A DNA stretch of 64,000 nt, taken from the NCBI GenBank assembly GCA_977017575.1, contig CDRNVI010000093.1, positions 1-64,000 on the forward strand, read 5' to 3'. The notes beneath the pieces were generated by a model, which was not told the origin of the DNA, did not search any database, and saw only the letters and a list, made by a program, of their open reading frames with translations. Position numbers and translations under genes: made by a program. Source of the DNA: Paramoeba atlantica (taxonomy: Eukaryota; Discosea). Below, in pieces: positions 1-9,253 of the stretch. Position 1 is the first letter of the stretch, and each line of letters starts with the position of its first letter.

Positions 1-749
1 GAGACGAAACAGCGATGTTCGTAAACGGGGAGGTGCAAGGATATACTCTTGTCTAAATTGGGAGTCCTCAACCAAAGGTTGTCGACACAAATCCGAAGGA
101 AACGGTGACTGCTTTTTTGGCCGCCATCTATGATTTCGGGTCTGACGAGGTATGTCCCCTTAACCCGACTGTAATTTTCGAGCATAACGCGAAGTCGCGG
201 GAAAATTCCACGATTTACAAGGAAATGGTGAAGCATGCCCAGAGGTCAAGGAGGACATTTATCCTCGCATGCTGAAGAGCTATTTACCCTTTTCACAGGA
301 AAGGTCTTCGACAGCAATAATCACAGATGATTGCTCAGGACATCGCACTGACGACATTCCTGAAAATTCCGACCCTCATACAATTCCTGGGGGTTGCACG
401 AAGGCAATACAAATTCATGACCGTGTATTTAATCGCTTGTTTAAGCGACAATACAATGAATTGCTCAGCGAATGGCGTCTTCACAACAACAAAGAAAAAG
501 TAAGCCGATATCTTGTCCTCGAATGGATAGAAGCACACACGCTAGTGTGGAAAACTCATCGCGAAGCAATACTAAAAGCCGCCCGCACATACATCAAGCG
601 ACCTGCCACCGAAAATCCTTGGGTAGAGCATCCAAATACACAGCCTCAATCTCAACTACATTCCCCGGAAGATCATGGAGCGTTGCTAAACTCCCATGAA
701 GACACATGTGAATCCAAGAGTACGTGTGAAACCAAGAAACCGGAACATA
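1..749 (+). pseudogene. Unclassified plus-strand coding remnant, left part
   Basis: Stretches of protein-like sequence on the plus strand, the longest open from 269 to about 749, continue on the far side of the Tc1 element at 752-2513. The readable part is rich in Lys, Arg and Trp helices (for example VFNRLFKRQYNELLSEWR) and then becomes Ser/Pro/Glu rich. I recognise no family. It runs against the host gene strand and sits in a transposon cluster, so an old mobile element or a dead host gene are both possible. It is broken in several places and should be treated as a fossil. Confidence 0.4.
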
Positions 750-1396
750 TACAGTAACTCAAAAAAGTGTTCAAATGTTTCGACATTTTTTAATGTTTTT
801 ATTTTTTACCAAAGAGAATCAGAGGATAATGCTGTGGTATATGGTAGTAGTGTAGGCTGGGGTAGTGCTTATATCCCCACGTACTTTGAGTTCATCAACG
901 ATCTTACTACGAAAAACTATGAAAGATATAATGTCAGTCCAACATATGAACACTTTTTTGACTTTTTTTCGGACACGTTTTTTTTTAGGAAAACGTTCTA
1001 CTGCTTCACCCTTAATGGACCAAAATGGTTTAGACTTAATACTTAGTAAGTCCCCCCTTCGCCCTGATGACTGCCCTCAAACGACGGGGCATGCTTTGGA
1101 CAAGAGGGAGGCATGCACTTGGAGGAACTTTCGCCCATGCTTTTTGGGCCCGTTCCCATAACTCGATCATTCCTGCGGGTGGGTCGGGGTAATCTGCCGT
1201 TGCCTTTTTCAGTTCAACCCATAGGTTTTCTATGGGGTTTAAGTCGGGAGACTGAGGGGGCCAGTCAAGCACACACAGCTCCTGCGAATTTAAAAAATCC
1301 CGAGCCTTCTTACTCGTGTGCTTCGGATCGTTATCCTGTTGGAAGACGATCCGATCCTTCGTGACACTCAGCTTTTGTAGGGAAGGGGGCAAATTT
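749..1396 (-). repeat. Left 648-bp arm of fold-back Tc1 element
   Basis: Bases 749-1396 are the near-perfect reverse complement of 1869-2516 (paired positions sum to 3265). The arm contains a minus-strand copy of the transposase C-terminal half, including the DNDPKHTSKK and QSPDLNPIENLW blocks. The two copies differ by very few bases (for example Pro versus Ser after DND), so the duplication is young or gene-converted. Confidence 0.9.
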
Positions 1397-2513
1397 CCCC
1401 GTCTGATGTCCGCCGTCTCATCACTAGCGGCGCCACAAAAGACGCAGTTGCCGCCAGCAAAAGGTTGAGAGACGAAGGTATTGCGGATGTTTGCCCGGAA
1501 ACCATTCGGGTTTCCCTTCGTAAGCGTGGTATGAAGGGAAAGAAGAGGGTCAAGAAGCCCTACCTTACGAAACGTCACAAGGCTCTACGTCTTGCTTTTG
1601 CAAGAAAGTACGAGCATTGGACGCACGCCGACTGGGGCCGTGTACTTTTCACGGATGAAACGAAGATCTGCCGTTTCGAGTCGAATGGTAGCCGGTGGGT
1701 TTGGGTAGACTTTGGGGAGGAACTGTCTGAGCGAAACACACAAGGTACGCTCAAGTATGGTGGTGGCTCCATCATGATATGGGGTTGCATGATGGAGCAC
1801 GGTGCGGGAACCATTGAGCTGGTTCACGGGAATATGAACGCCGAGCAGTACGTTCAAATACTGCAACAAAATTTGCCCCCTTCCCTACAAAAGCTGAGTG
1901 TCACGAAGGATCGGATCGTCTTCCAACAGGATAACGATTCGAAGCACACGAGTAAGAAGGCTCGGGATTTTTTAAATTCGCAGGAGCTGTGTGTGCTTGA
2001 CTGGCCCCCTCAGTCTCCCGACTTAAACCCCATAGAAAACCTATGGGTTGAACTGAAAAAGGCAACGGCAGATTACCCCGACCCACCCGCAGGAATGATC
2101 GAGTTATGGGAACGGGCCCAAAAAGCATGGGCGAAAGTTCCTCCAAGTGCATGCCTCCCTCTTGTCCAAAGCATGCCCCGTCGTTTGAGGGCAGTCATCA
2201 GGGCGAAGGGGGGACTTACTAAGTATTAAGTCTAAACCATTTTGGTCCATTAAGGGTGAAGCAGTAGAACGTTTTCCTATAAAAAAACGTGTCCGAAAAA
2301 AAGTCAAAAAAGTGTTCATATGTTGGACTGACATTATATCTTTCATAGTTTTTCGTAGTAAGATCGTTGATGAACTCAAAGTACGTGGGGATATAAGCAC
2401 TACCCCAGCCTACACTACTACCATATACTACAGCATTATCCTCTGATTCTCTTTGGTAAAAAATAAAAACATTAAAAAATGTCGAAACATTTGAACACTT
2501 TTTTGAGTTACTG
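752..2513 (+). mobile_element. Fold-back Tc1/mariner element (DD34E), non-autonomous
   Basis: The element starts CAGTAACTC and ends GAGTTACTG, flanked by TA on each side (750-751 and 2514-2515), as Tc1 elements are. Instead of short terminal repeats it has 648-bp arms, because the 5' end and N-terminal transposase coding have been replaced by an inverted copy of the 3' half. Only 472 bp (1397-1868) are single-copy. It interrupts the plus-strand remnant at 1-2935. It could move only with transposase supplied in trans; this last point is inference. Confidence 0.9.
1396..2229 (+). pseudogene. N-terminally truncated Tc1 transposase
   Basis: The open frame reads from the inversion junction near 1397 to the stop at 2229. 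It starts inside the second DNA-binding helix-turn-helix domain (PSDVRRLITSGATKDAVA) and carries a complete catalytic domain: first Asp in LFTDETK, second Asp in FQQDNDSKH, Glu in SPDLNPIENLW. The last two are separated by 34 residues, the DD34E signature of Tc1. The first paired-like DNA-binding subdomain and any natural start codon are missing (the first alternative start is a TTG at 1465), so the encoded protein is unlikely to be functional. About 278 codons remain of the usual 340 or so. Confidence 0.85.
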
Positions 2514-2516
2514 TAT
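1869..2516 (+). repeat. Right 648-bp arm of fold-back Tc1 element
   Basis: This is the source copy of the arm, holding the transposase C-terminus in its normal orientation and the original 3' terminal region. A transcript or single strand of the element could fold into a hairpin of about 648 bp. Confidence 0.9.
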
Positions 2517-2935
2517 GTGCCAGATTCTCCGAGCTCTATTGTAGACCTGGACACAGAGTGGCGAAAGTATCGGCGACCGAAATGTTGTCTTCCAACACAT
2601 GCTGTAGATCAAATATGCGAAAATGTCATGAGGACGTATCGCATGTTACCCGATGCCGACAAAAACATACTGTTTCTTGATACAGGCAAAACACGGCTCT
2701 TACTTGGTCAAGGTCGCCAGCCCAAGAAATACATTACATCAGTGCGCCGTGTGGTTTCTATTTTACTGTTTAATGGTTACTACGTCCTTGTAGATTATCA
2801 CCGTTGTGATATGACTGCTTACAATAGTTACCAAACGTATTCCCCTCATGCTCGTGGGGATTTCCTCAATAGTTTCGCTTCACACCTTCGGCAGATTGTA
2901 GGGACATCTGCAATCATAAAACGCATATAAAAATA
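2516..2935 (+). pseudogene. Unclassified plus-strand coding remnant, right part
   Basis: Protein-like sequence resumes beyond the Tc1 element (for example VSILLFNGYYVLVDYHRC) and ends near 2930, followed by an AT-only stretch at 2930-2962. No recognisable domain. It is taken as the same unit as 1-749 because the Tc1 element with its TA duplication lies exactly between them. Identity is unknown, and it is a fossil. Confidence 0.4.
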
Positions 2936-3437
2936 TTAATATTATAATATTATATTATAATATAACGCATTAAATATGCCTCCGTTCCACAGCAGTCACC
3001 CATGTCCAACGAATGTGCCCTCCACGTCATTAACAAATTATGTACTCTACAACACCACCTGGGACACCAACTGCGAGTTCAAGGGACCAGACACGTCTCC
3101 TCTCCGCTCAGGACCGAGTCGGCACAAGGAACAGCGCCTCCCCTATTCCAACCGAACCTAGTATTACAGCTCCGCCATGCGACTCAAGACCCCGACCACA
3201 AAGTAACACCGCAGATGAGTCGCAACACAGGAACACAGAGCAAGGATTGAACAACGGAGAGGAAACTAGGGGAACCCCCTCAACATCAGCACTCAGGCCT
3301 TCTCCAGCCCCACAGGAGGAACAGAGACTGGAAGGGCAGTCACGAACGAAAATTCGCAGGCCGCACCAAGGACGGGAGCATTTAGGTCCCAGCGTGTACC
3401 GGAAGGTGGTAGACACCAAAGCAGTGGGGAACAGCCA

Positions 3438-3986
3438 ATGCTCCGCACCCAGAGGCCCACGCAAAACCCACGCCGCCCCCGAGCCCAGACAGAAACCCCA
3501 ACCTTGACCGAGCAGGAAGAAACAGCTGCTAGCCTCATGAGTAAGCTACGCACTATCGAAGGAGGTCGGGTTATGATCCACTTCACCACCGAACAATGGC
3601 ACCTTACCGAACAACGAGCGTTAGACCGGTGCCATAAGTTTATATGCCCCGCCCGGAACTCAGAGGAGGCCCTCGAACAGGCAAAGCTGCTGTCAGGCTG
3701 CATCGCAGTTACCGCCCATGAAGTAGCCTGCCACATTGACGCCGTTGGTGCATTTCGGATCCGGTCACACAGGGTTTCGGCAGGGCGCAAATCAAGGCCA
3801 ACCGCAGTCGAACGGTCTGCTGCAACCCTAGCAGGTCACGTCCGACAACTCAAGAGGTCCCTACGATATACACACGGTCGAGGCGCGCGAAACGAGCTGA
3901 AGGCGAAAATCAAAGAGGCAGGAAAACTGCATAAAACGTATCTAGAAGAGAGTTCACTACAGCGTCTCGAGATGGCGCAACGATAG
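3438..3986 (+). pseudogene. LINE pre-RT region
   Basis: The open frame encodes an Arg/Lys-rich segment (KSRPTAVERSAATLAGHVR, then ELKAKIKEAGKLHKTYLEE) like the helical linker before the RT fingers in non-LTR elements. It ends at a stop near 3984, and the RT continues in another frame from about 4045, so at least one frame change separates the two. An overlapping Pro-rich frame at 3040-3507 is probably the N-terminal part of the same polyprotein. Confidence 0.6.
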
Positions 3987-4044
3987 GCCGCGACTCGATT
4001 CCAGAGAAACCCATGGACTGCCTCGGGGGAATGCCTGGACAACC

Positions 4045-5070
4045 ATGAAAAAGCAGCGGAGCAACGTAAGAAGCAAGGACCGGACTGCCCTATTGGAGAA
4101 ATCGAAAGATTTCTTTAAAAAAAATCTCGAAATCGAAAGCCACTTTAAGGAGTCGATGAGCAAGCCCCACACGGAGCATCACCTGCCCCCACGAGACTTC
4201 TTTGGACCAGCAACCGAGACAGAGATGCAATGGGAAGAAATCAATGGTGCCTCGATTGCCATAGCGGTATCCTCGAAACGTCCTTCAGCTGCTCCAGGAG
4301 CCGACACCATTAGTAACGCTATTCTGAAACGATGTGTCGCCCTACACCCCTTCTTGGCCCAAGTTTTCAACGGACTCCTGAAGTTTAGCGTCTGCCCCGA
4401 ATCATGGAAACAAGCTATAACACTTCTCATTCACAAAGGGGGTCCCTCGCGCGCGCTGGAAAACTGGAGGCCCATCGGTCTGACTAGCTTCCTGGGGAAG
4501 CTATTCCACTCTATCATAAGTCATCGGGTATTAGCCCACGTTACTTCTTCTGGTGTAATCGACACTACCATACAGAAAGGTTTCCTTCCGCGGGTGAACG
4601 GTACCGAACATACGCAGTCACTCTGCGAACTCCTGGAATTCCAACGCCGACACAAGCGACAATACTGTCTAGGGCAGTTTGGCTTGAAGAATGCTTTTGG
4701 CGCCCTTCCGCATAGCGTCCTATTCGACGCACTACAGTGGGCCCGAATCTCGCCCCGTATCGTGGCGTATATTCGTGCGTTGTACGACGGAGCACCTCTG
4801 CAAGTAAAATGCGCTGAAGGACTCACAAACCACATCCCAGTGCAGCGTGGCGTATTACAAGGAGACACGCTTTCACCGGTGCTGTTCCTGATTGCAATGG
4901 AGGTGGTCTTACGATTCCTTAGATCGAGTTTTCCAAAGTATGAAATCGTCTGGAATGATTCAGAAACCTTCCTGAAGGCCTTCGCGGATGATCTGACAAT
5001 GCTCACGAACACCCCTGAAGAAATGCAGAACGCGACGAATGTGCTTGTGAGGGTACTCTCAATGATGGGG
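4045..5070 (+). pseudogene. LINE reverse transcriptase, fingers and palm
   Basis: Non-LTR reverse transcriptase with motifs in order: PGADTISNAILK, WRPIGLTSFLGKLFHSII, GFLPRVNGTEHT, LKNAFGALPHSVLFDAL (motif A), VQRGVLQGDTLSPVLF (motif B) and KAFADDLTML (motif C, intact FADD). In motif A the usual catalytic Asp just before LKNAFG is Gly (FGLKNAFG; codon GGC). Beyond about 5067 the frame is lost at a run of five G. The +2 frame continues with LNVKKCRLQ, the expected conserved block after motif C. The enzyme is therefore dead twice over. Confidence 0.85.
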
Positions 5071-5071
5071 G

Positions 5072-6081
5072 TGTCTAAACGTCAAGAAGTGCCGCCTTCA
5101 GCGTATGGCCGTAAAAGATGGGGGTTATAAGACGCACCGACCGAGGATCATGGCCTCTAGCGAACCAATACCTTATATATGTGACCGCGGCAGCACCTTC
5201 CTCGGTATGACTCTTGCACCTGGCGCGCAACAAGGAAAGGTTCTCTTCAAGACGCTACGGACAAAACTCCGCACATGGCTCCACAATATCACCCATAGCG
5301 CCTTCGATACCCCAGCCCGCCTCTGGATCTATAACCACGCTATCACATCTCGGCTACGTTATGCCTTTACCATCAACCCCGTACTCGTAAGATAAAACGT
5401 AAGATAAAAGTTATGAACAATTAAGAGTGCTTAATGAAAAAGTGGATAAAAAGAGGGAAGATTCACCTAAGAGGAAGGTGTCTTCACGAAAAACAAAATA
5501 GTAGTTTTATCAGCCGATGTAAATCGGCCTTTTTGGATTTGGATTGGATTGGAACCCCGTACTCTCATTCAGCCACGTCTTAAGGCTCCAAAAGATGGCC
5601 ACCAACCATATTCGGAAATGGCTTAAAATGGCTAAAACCGCAACAAGTGAACTTATTTACTCGGAGAGTGGTTGGAATCTAACCAGCATGTCGAAGCTAT
5701 GGCTTCAGTGCACAGCCATAGCTCTAACACAAATGGAAAAATCCAGAGACCCAGCTGTACAGCACGCACTACGACAGCGCATCCAAAATGAACAAAAGAA
5801 GCGCTCGTCAGGCCAAATCAGGCCGCTTACCCAGCTATACGAGGTGCGCGACGACCCAGCAGCCCTTCAACGCACCATCAACACCCAACATGAGCGCCAC
5901 CTGCTAGAGGCCGTGCAGCGACGCACATCCGTGGCCTGCCAATGGTTCCAATTGGCCTCAGAAAGTGACCTGGCGAAGGATTTCGCATCTGCGCTATGCA
6001 ACATAAAGAGCGAGTCGTTGTCCCGCTTCACAGCTTCAGTTCTCACACAGACGCCTCTTCCTACCCGCGCAGCACTACATA
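5072..6081 (+). pseudogene. LINE post-RT region, split by SINE-like insert
   Basis: After the frame change the sequence reads LNVKKCRLQ, then YICDRGSTFLGMTL (RT thumb region) and RLWIYNHAITSRLRYAF up to 5386. The same frame resumes at 5553 after the 166-bp insert and runs to 6081, where the Tc1 element begins. It contains SELIYSESGWNL and RRTSVACQWFQLA, typical of the helical stretch between RT and the zinc knuckle of LINEs. Removing the insert with one copy of its 12-bp duplication restores the frame exactly, so it landed after the LINE. Confidence 0.75.
5387..5552 (+). mobile_element. SINE-like insertion, 166 bp, 12-bp target duplication
   Basis: The 12-mer AACCCCGTACTC occurs at 5375-5386 and again at 5553-5564, bracketing 166 bp foreign to the LINE frame. 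The insert opens with a doubled GTAAGATAAAA motif, carries a perfect stem GCCGAT/ATCGGC with a GTAA loop (about 5514-5529) followed by a T run, and ends in an irregular GGATT-type tail. A target duplication of this length and a simple 3' repeat tail are typical of LINE-mobilised SINEs. No clear pol III A or B box is seen. Confidence 0.75.
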
Positions 6082-7638
6082 CAGGGGTGAAAACCTCGTG
6101 GTGGGGGGGTCTAAAATTCGTAAAAATTATCCAATTTTGGAAAGTAATAGCGCATTCGAGAGCTCTCACAGAGTTGTATGTTTTAGCACTATTTGCGGCC
6201 TGTGACTCAACATGAAACGATGAGACAAAAAAAATCATGATTTTTTTTCTTGCCCAAATTTACGTTTTTTCAGTTTTTAGCTGTTTTTCAGTCAATATTA
6301 GCACTATATGCCCCAGAAACGGATTCGTTCCCGAACCTCACGTGGTGTACTCAGCGACAGGTCCTATTCCTCCCCCGCACGGGTGATACCAAGTCACCGT
6401 ATGCTTCTTGTCTCAGATTATCTTGAGACAGGGTCCTATTCTCGGACAGCCCAAAACTTCGGCGTCCACGAAAATACAGTAAAACGTCTTGTGATACGCT
6501 ATGAGAACACTGGAGACGTGGAAAGCTCTCCTATTTCACGCCCATCTCCTGTCAGTACCCCTGCGCTGCACGAAGCAGCTATCCGCCTCATTGATGAGGG
6601 ATACCGTGACCTCCCGTACGGGATTGAGAACTGGTGTGCACTCCATAGAGTTGTGCTTTCTCTTGGATTTCAGTGTTCAAGACCAACTTTGGTTAACGCC
6701 ATGAAGAGCCATGGTATGATCATGCGAACTTTAAAAAGAAAGCCCGCACTGACCGATGAACACAAGAGGAAACGAGTGCATTTTTGTTCTGAGATGCTCA
6801 CTTGGTCAGATACCCAACTGAGACAAATTGTTTTCTGCGATGAGAAGAAGTTTACTTGCGGTAGGGGACGAAACAAAATTACTTACCTTTGCCGGAAGAC
6901 TGACCCCGCCAAGGAACAGCAGGGAGAGCTAGAACCTTGGTATGGAGGGAACGGCGTCATGGTGTGGATGGGGGTCAGTTTAAATCATGGATTTCATCTA
7001 CACATTTTTCCCTCCCACGACCCTTCCGGCCTAAAAGTAACTGTAACAGGGGATGTTTTCAATGACGCCATGAAGAAGCGCAAAGGACTTTTAAATTATT
7101 TGAGGCGCCACCCATCTGGGGTCGTTGCAATGGATAATTGTCCTGTTCATAATTCTGCGCGAACAACCTTTCGCAACGAAGGTATTAATGTACTCTCTTG
7201 GCCTGCAAAATCCCCCGATTTAAACACCATTGAAAACCTTTGGGGGACCATGGACAGGATCAAAAATGATCTTCGACCCAAGAATCGGGCTGAATTAGTA
7301 TCGGCAATTGAGACAGCGTTCGAAAGATTACAATCAGAACGCAAGCAAGAATGTATTAACACGATGAGCAGTTTCCGCAAGCGTTGTCGCATCGTTATTG
7401 GGCGAAACGGGTCTTCCTGTGGGTATTAAGGGTAATTTTTGACCATTTTTTACAGTTTTTCAAATTTGCAAATCGTGTTTTTGACCCTTCCATCAAAGGG
7501 GGGTACCCCCCTAACCCCCGCAAACTGCCTATCTTAAAACATACAACTCTGCGAGAGCTCTCGAACGCTCTATTATTTTCCAAAATTGGACAAATTTTAC
7601 GAATTTTAGATCCCCCCACCATGGTATTTTCACCCCTG
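6082..7638 (+). mobile_element. DD32E Tc1-like element, looks intact
   Basis: Starts CAGGGGTGAAAA and ends TTTTCACCCCTG, flanked by TA (6080-6081 and 7639-7640). Terminal inverted repeats are about 106 bp and slightly diverged. They share a GGGGGGTCTAAAATT block with the element at 19054-20596, so both belong to one subfamily. It sits inside the LINE; removing it and one TA rejoins the LINE coding frame. A full-length uninterrupted transposase and clean ends make it the best candidate for a recently active transposon in the window. Confidence 0.92.
6308..7429 (+). CDS. Tc1-like DDE transposase (DD32E)
   Basis: Encodes 373 residues from an ATG that fits the element's 5' spacing. An N-terminal helix-turn-helix region (YSRTAQNFGVHENTVKRLV) binds the terminal repeats. 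The catalytic DDE domain has Asp in VFCDEKKFT, Asp in VAMDNCPVHNS and Glu in SPDLNTIENLW, the last two 32 residues apart. This is shorter than the 34 of classical Tc1 and may mark a distinct subfamily. It cuts and pastes the element at TA sites in the nucleus. No internal stop or frame change is seen, and length is normal for the family. It is on the strand opposite to the host genes. Confidence 0.9.
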   Translation: MPQKRIRSRTSRGVLSDRSYSSPARVIPSHRMLLVSDYLETGSYSRTAQNFGVHENTVKRLVIRYENTGDVESSPISRPSPVSTPALHEAAIRLIDEGYRDLPYGIENWCALHRVVLSLGFQCSRPTLVNAMKSHGMIMRTLKRKPALTDEHKRKRVHFCSEMLTWSDTQLRQIVFCDEKKFTCGRGRNKITYLCRKTDPAKEQQGELEPWYGGNGVMVWMGVSLNHGFHLHIFPSHDPSGLKVTVTGDVFNDAMKKRKGLLNYLRRHPSGVVAMDNCPVHNSARTTFRNEGINVLSWPAKSPDLNTIENLWGTMDRIKNDLRPKNRAELVSAIETAFERLQSERKQECINTMSSFRKRCRIVIGRNGSSCGY

Positions 7639-7640
7639 TA

Positions 7641-7864
7641 GATGGGGCCTAAACACACATGTAAACACGAAGTGTCCCATTTGCAATGAGGAAGTCCAAA
7701 CTATCCGCCACATATTTGCTGGCTGTCGAGTCTCCCTGGAACAAGGAAGATACACCTATCGCCACAATTTGGTGCTCGAGACGCTAGCTGATGCTATATC
7801 CAGCTGCCCGACGACGGCGCAAACCCATTTCGACCTAAGGTATAAAGGACAAGGGAGATACTAA
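7641..7864 (+). pseudogene. LINE C-terminal CCHC zinc knuckle
   Basis: Resumes the LINE frame directly after the Tc1 element: THVNTKCPICNEEVQTIRHI followed by FAGC, giving C-x2-C-x8-H-x4-C, the zinc knuckle found after the RT of many LINEs. The frame closes with TAA at 7862-7864, but this stop lies inside the fold-back element that begins near 7843, so the natural C-terminus may have been replaced. Confidence 0.75.
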
Positions 7865-8341
7865 GAGCACATCGAAAAGAAAATTTCTAAAACGAAAAAG
7901 ATTTTCATTGAAAATTTTCAAAAGATTGAAGAAAAAATATTAATGAAAAATATCAAAAAGGAAAAATTCGAGAAAGAAAAAGTATCTCCCATTTTTCTTC
8001 TCGGTGACCATTCAAGATGAAATGGGAGAAAAATATCAAAAAGGAAAAATTCGAGAAAGAAAAAGTATCTCCCATTTTTCTTCTCGGTGACCATTCAAGA
8101 TGAAATGGGAGAAAAATATCAAAAAGGAAAAATTCGAGAAAGAAAAAGTATCTCCCATTTTTCTTCTCGGTGACCATTCAAGATGAAATGGGAGATACTT
8201 TTTCTTTCTCGAATCTTTCCTTTTTGATATTTTTCATTAAATTTAATATTTTTTTCTTCAAACTTTTTAAATTTTTCAATGAAAATCGTTTTCGTTTTAG
8301 AAATTTTTTTTTCGATGTGCTCTTAGTATCTCCGTCCTTTA
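7843..8341. mobile_element. Fold-back element with 83-bp tandem core
   Basis: The arms are about 160 bp: the left one begins TAAAGGACAAGGGAGATACT and the right one ends AGTATCTCCGTCCTTTA, flanked by TA on both sides (7841-7842 and 8342-8343). Between the arms lies an 83-bp unit in three copies (matching points at 7981, 8064 and 8147) containing TCTCGGTGACCATTCAAG. It has no coding capacity. It looks like a TA-inserting miniature element whose inner arm was amplified. Confidence 0.75.
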
Positions 8342-8352
8342 TACCTGGGTTA

Positions 8353-8610
8353 TGGTGCTGTCTTTGGATCTTTGTTAAAAAAAAATTCCGGAATTTTTTT
8401 TGTCGGGCCAAATTTCGGGTCAAATTTCGGGCGAGATTTTGGACGAAATTTCGGGCCAAATTTCGAGTCGTCCAAAAGGTGCGTTTTTCTTTTCTAAAAC
8501 TATCTATTTGTGGTGCTGCATTTCGTTCTTTTCGAAAAAAACTTTTTCAGGAAAAATGTTTGTCGGGCCAAATTTCGGGCGAAATTTCGGGCCAAATTTT
8601 ATTATTACTG
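8353..8610. repeat. Tandem duplication (about 158 bp) with CAAATTTCGGG sub-repeats
   Basis: A block beginning TGGTGCTG at 8353 recurs at 8511. Each copy ends in a cluster of 11-13-bp units CAAATTTCGGG (about 8403-8470 and 8566-8605). It could be the 3' untranslated part of the LINE beyond the fold-back element. No gene is seen here. A perfect short palindrome of GAGGGAG/CTCCCTC type follows at about 8615-8636. Confidence 0.65.
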
Positions 8611-8636
8611 GGTAGCGAGGGAGTAGTATCTCCCTC

Positions 8637-8942
8637 AATAATCGTACTTAACTAGACAATTAACTCTTTCACATTGTATCATCTTTCATAATGTTTTTCT
8701 TTTAATTGCTTTGCTACTTAAATGCCTACATGTCAGTCACCCAACCCAGACATCCCCCCTGTCCGCCCTTCACTCCTCAACATCCCATCACCGCATTATT
8801 CTCCAGGGGGCTTCTTTTTCTTCTGTTCCAGAGATTCCTTTTGTTCGCCTTTCTCGAGAAAGACGGGCGCCGCGAAGCGACGCGATTTTTTTTTTAATTG
8901 TATTTTGTCGGGTAAGAAATAGCGTCATTTTCTGCGCCATGA
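8637..8942. other. Non-coding spacer
   Basis: No supported gene. The sequence has C- and T-rich runs and ORFs that overlap in all three plus frames without a recognisable protein. Confidence 0.5.
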
Positions 8943-9008
8943 GCACCCCCCCTTTAATATGGACAAAGTCCAAAAATCTGTCCGTATTAAAGGGGGGGTC
9001 ACAGTACC
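8943..9008. mobile_element. Degenerate miniature element of the CTGTGACCCCCC family
   Basis: An inverted pair ACCCCCCCTTTAATATGGAC and GTCCGTATTAAAGGGGGGGT about 15 bases apart, closing with GTCACAGTA. The right end matches the 90-bp element at 44425-44514. The left end has drifted. It is a palindromic, non-coding MITE remnant. Confidence 0.6.
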
Positions 9009-9253
9009 TTTTTCTTTCAATTATCTTCCTTTATTTATCTCCTTTTCGATCAGTTATCTTACAAATACATTTTTATGTGTGCCTGATAACTTGAGCGCTC
9101 TGTTACTTGGGCGCTACACTTGTAGTTCTTTTGTCCCATTCCAAAGGTATGACCCCACCCCTATATTGTCCCTTAAATACCCGTCCCGTAATAACACCAC
9201 GCACTGTACCTCAATTATAAGTTTTTTATAAGTTTTTTTATCCTACCCGAACC

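Larger units (their letters stand above)
2976..7842 (+). mobile_element. LINE (non-LTR retrotransposon) with nested insertions
   Basis: A plus-strand non-LTR retrotransposon. A Pro/Arg-rich leader (about 2976-3440) is followed by a basic pre-RT region, the reverse transcriptase, a post-RT region and a C-terminal CCHC knuckle. No AP-endonuclease domain is visible upstream, so an R2/CRE/NeSL-like layout is possible, but the endonuclease is not identified. Three later insertions interrupt it: a SINE-like insert (5387-5552), a Tc1 element (6082-7638) and a fold-back element from about 7843. The real 5' end is uncertain. Confidence 0.8.

Noticed and set aside
2104-2554. Minus-strand ORFs of about 98-111 codons, mirrored at 696-1161 on the plus strand
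   Set aside because: They are shadows on the back of the Tc1 arms. Their twin copies exist only because the arms are inverted repeats.
8170-8655. 161-codon plus-strand ORF rich in Phe and Arg
   Set aside because: It crosses the fold-back arm and the CAAATTTCGGG repeats. The text is repeat translation (KFRAKFR-type), not a protein.
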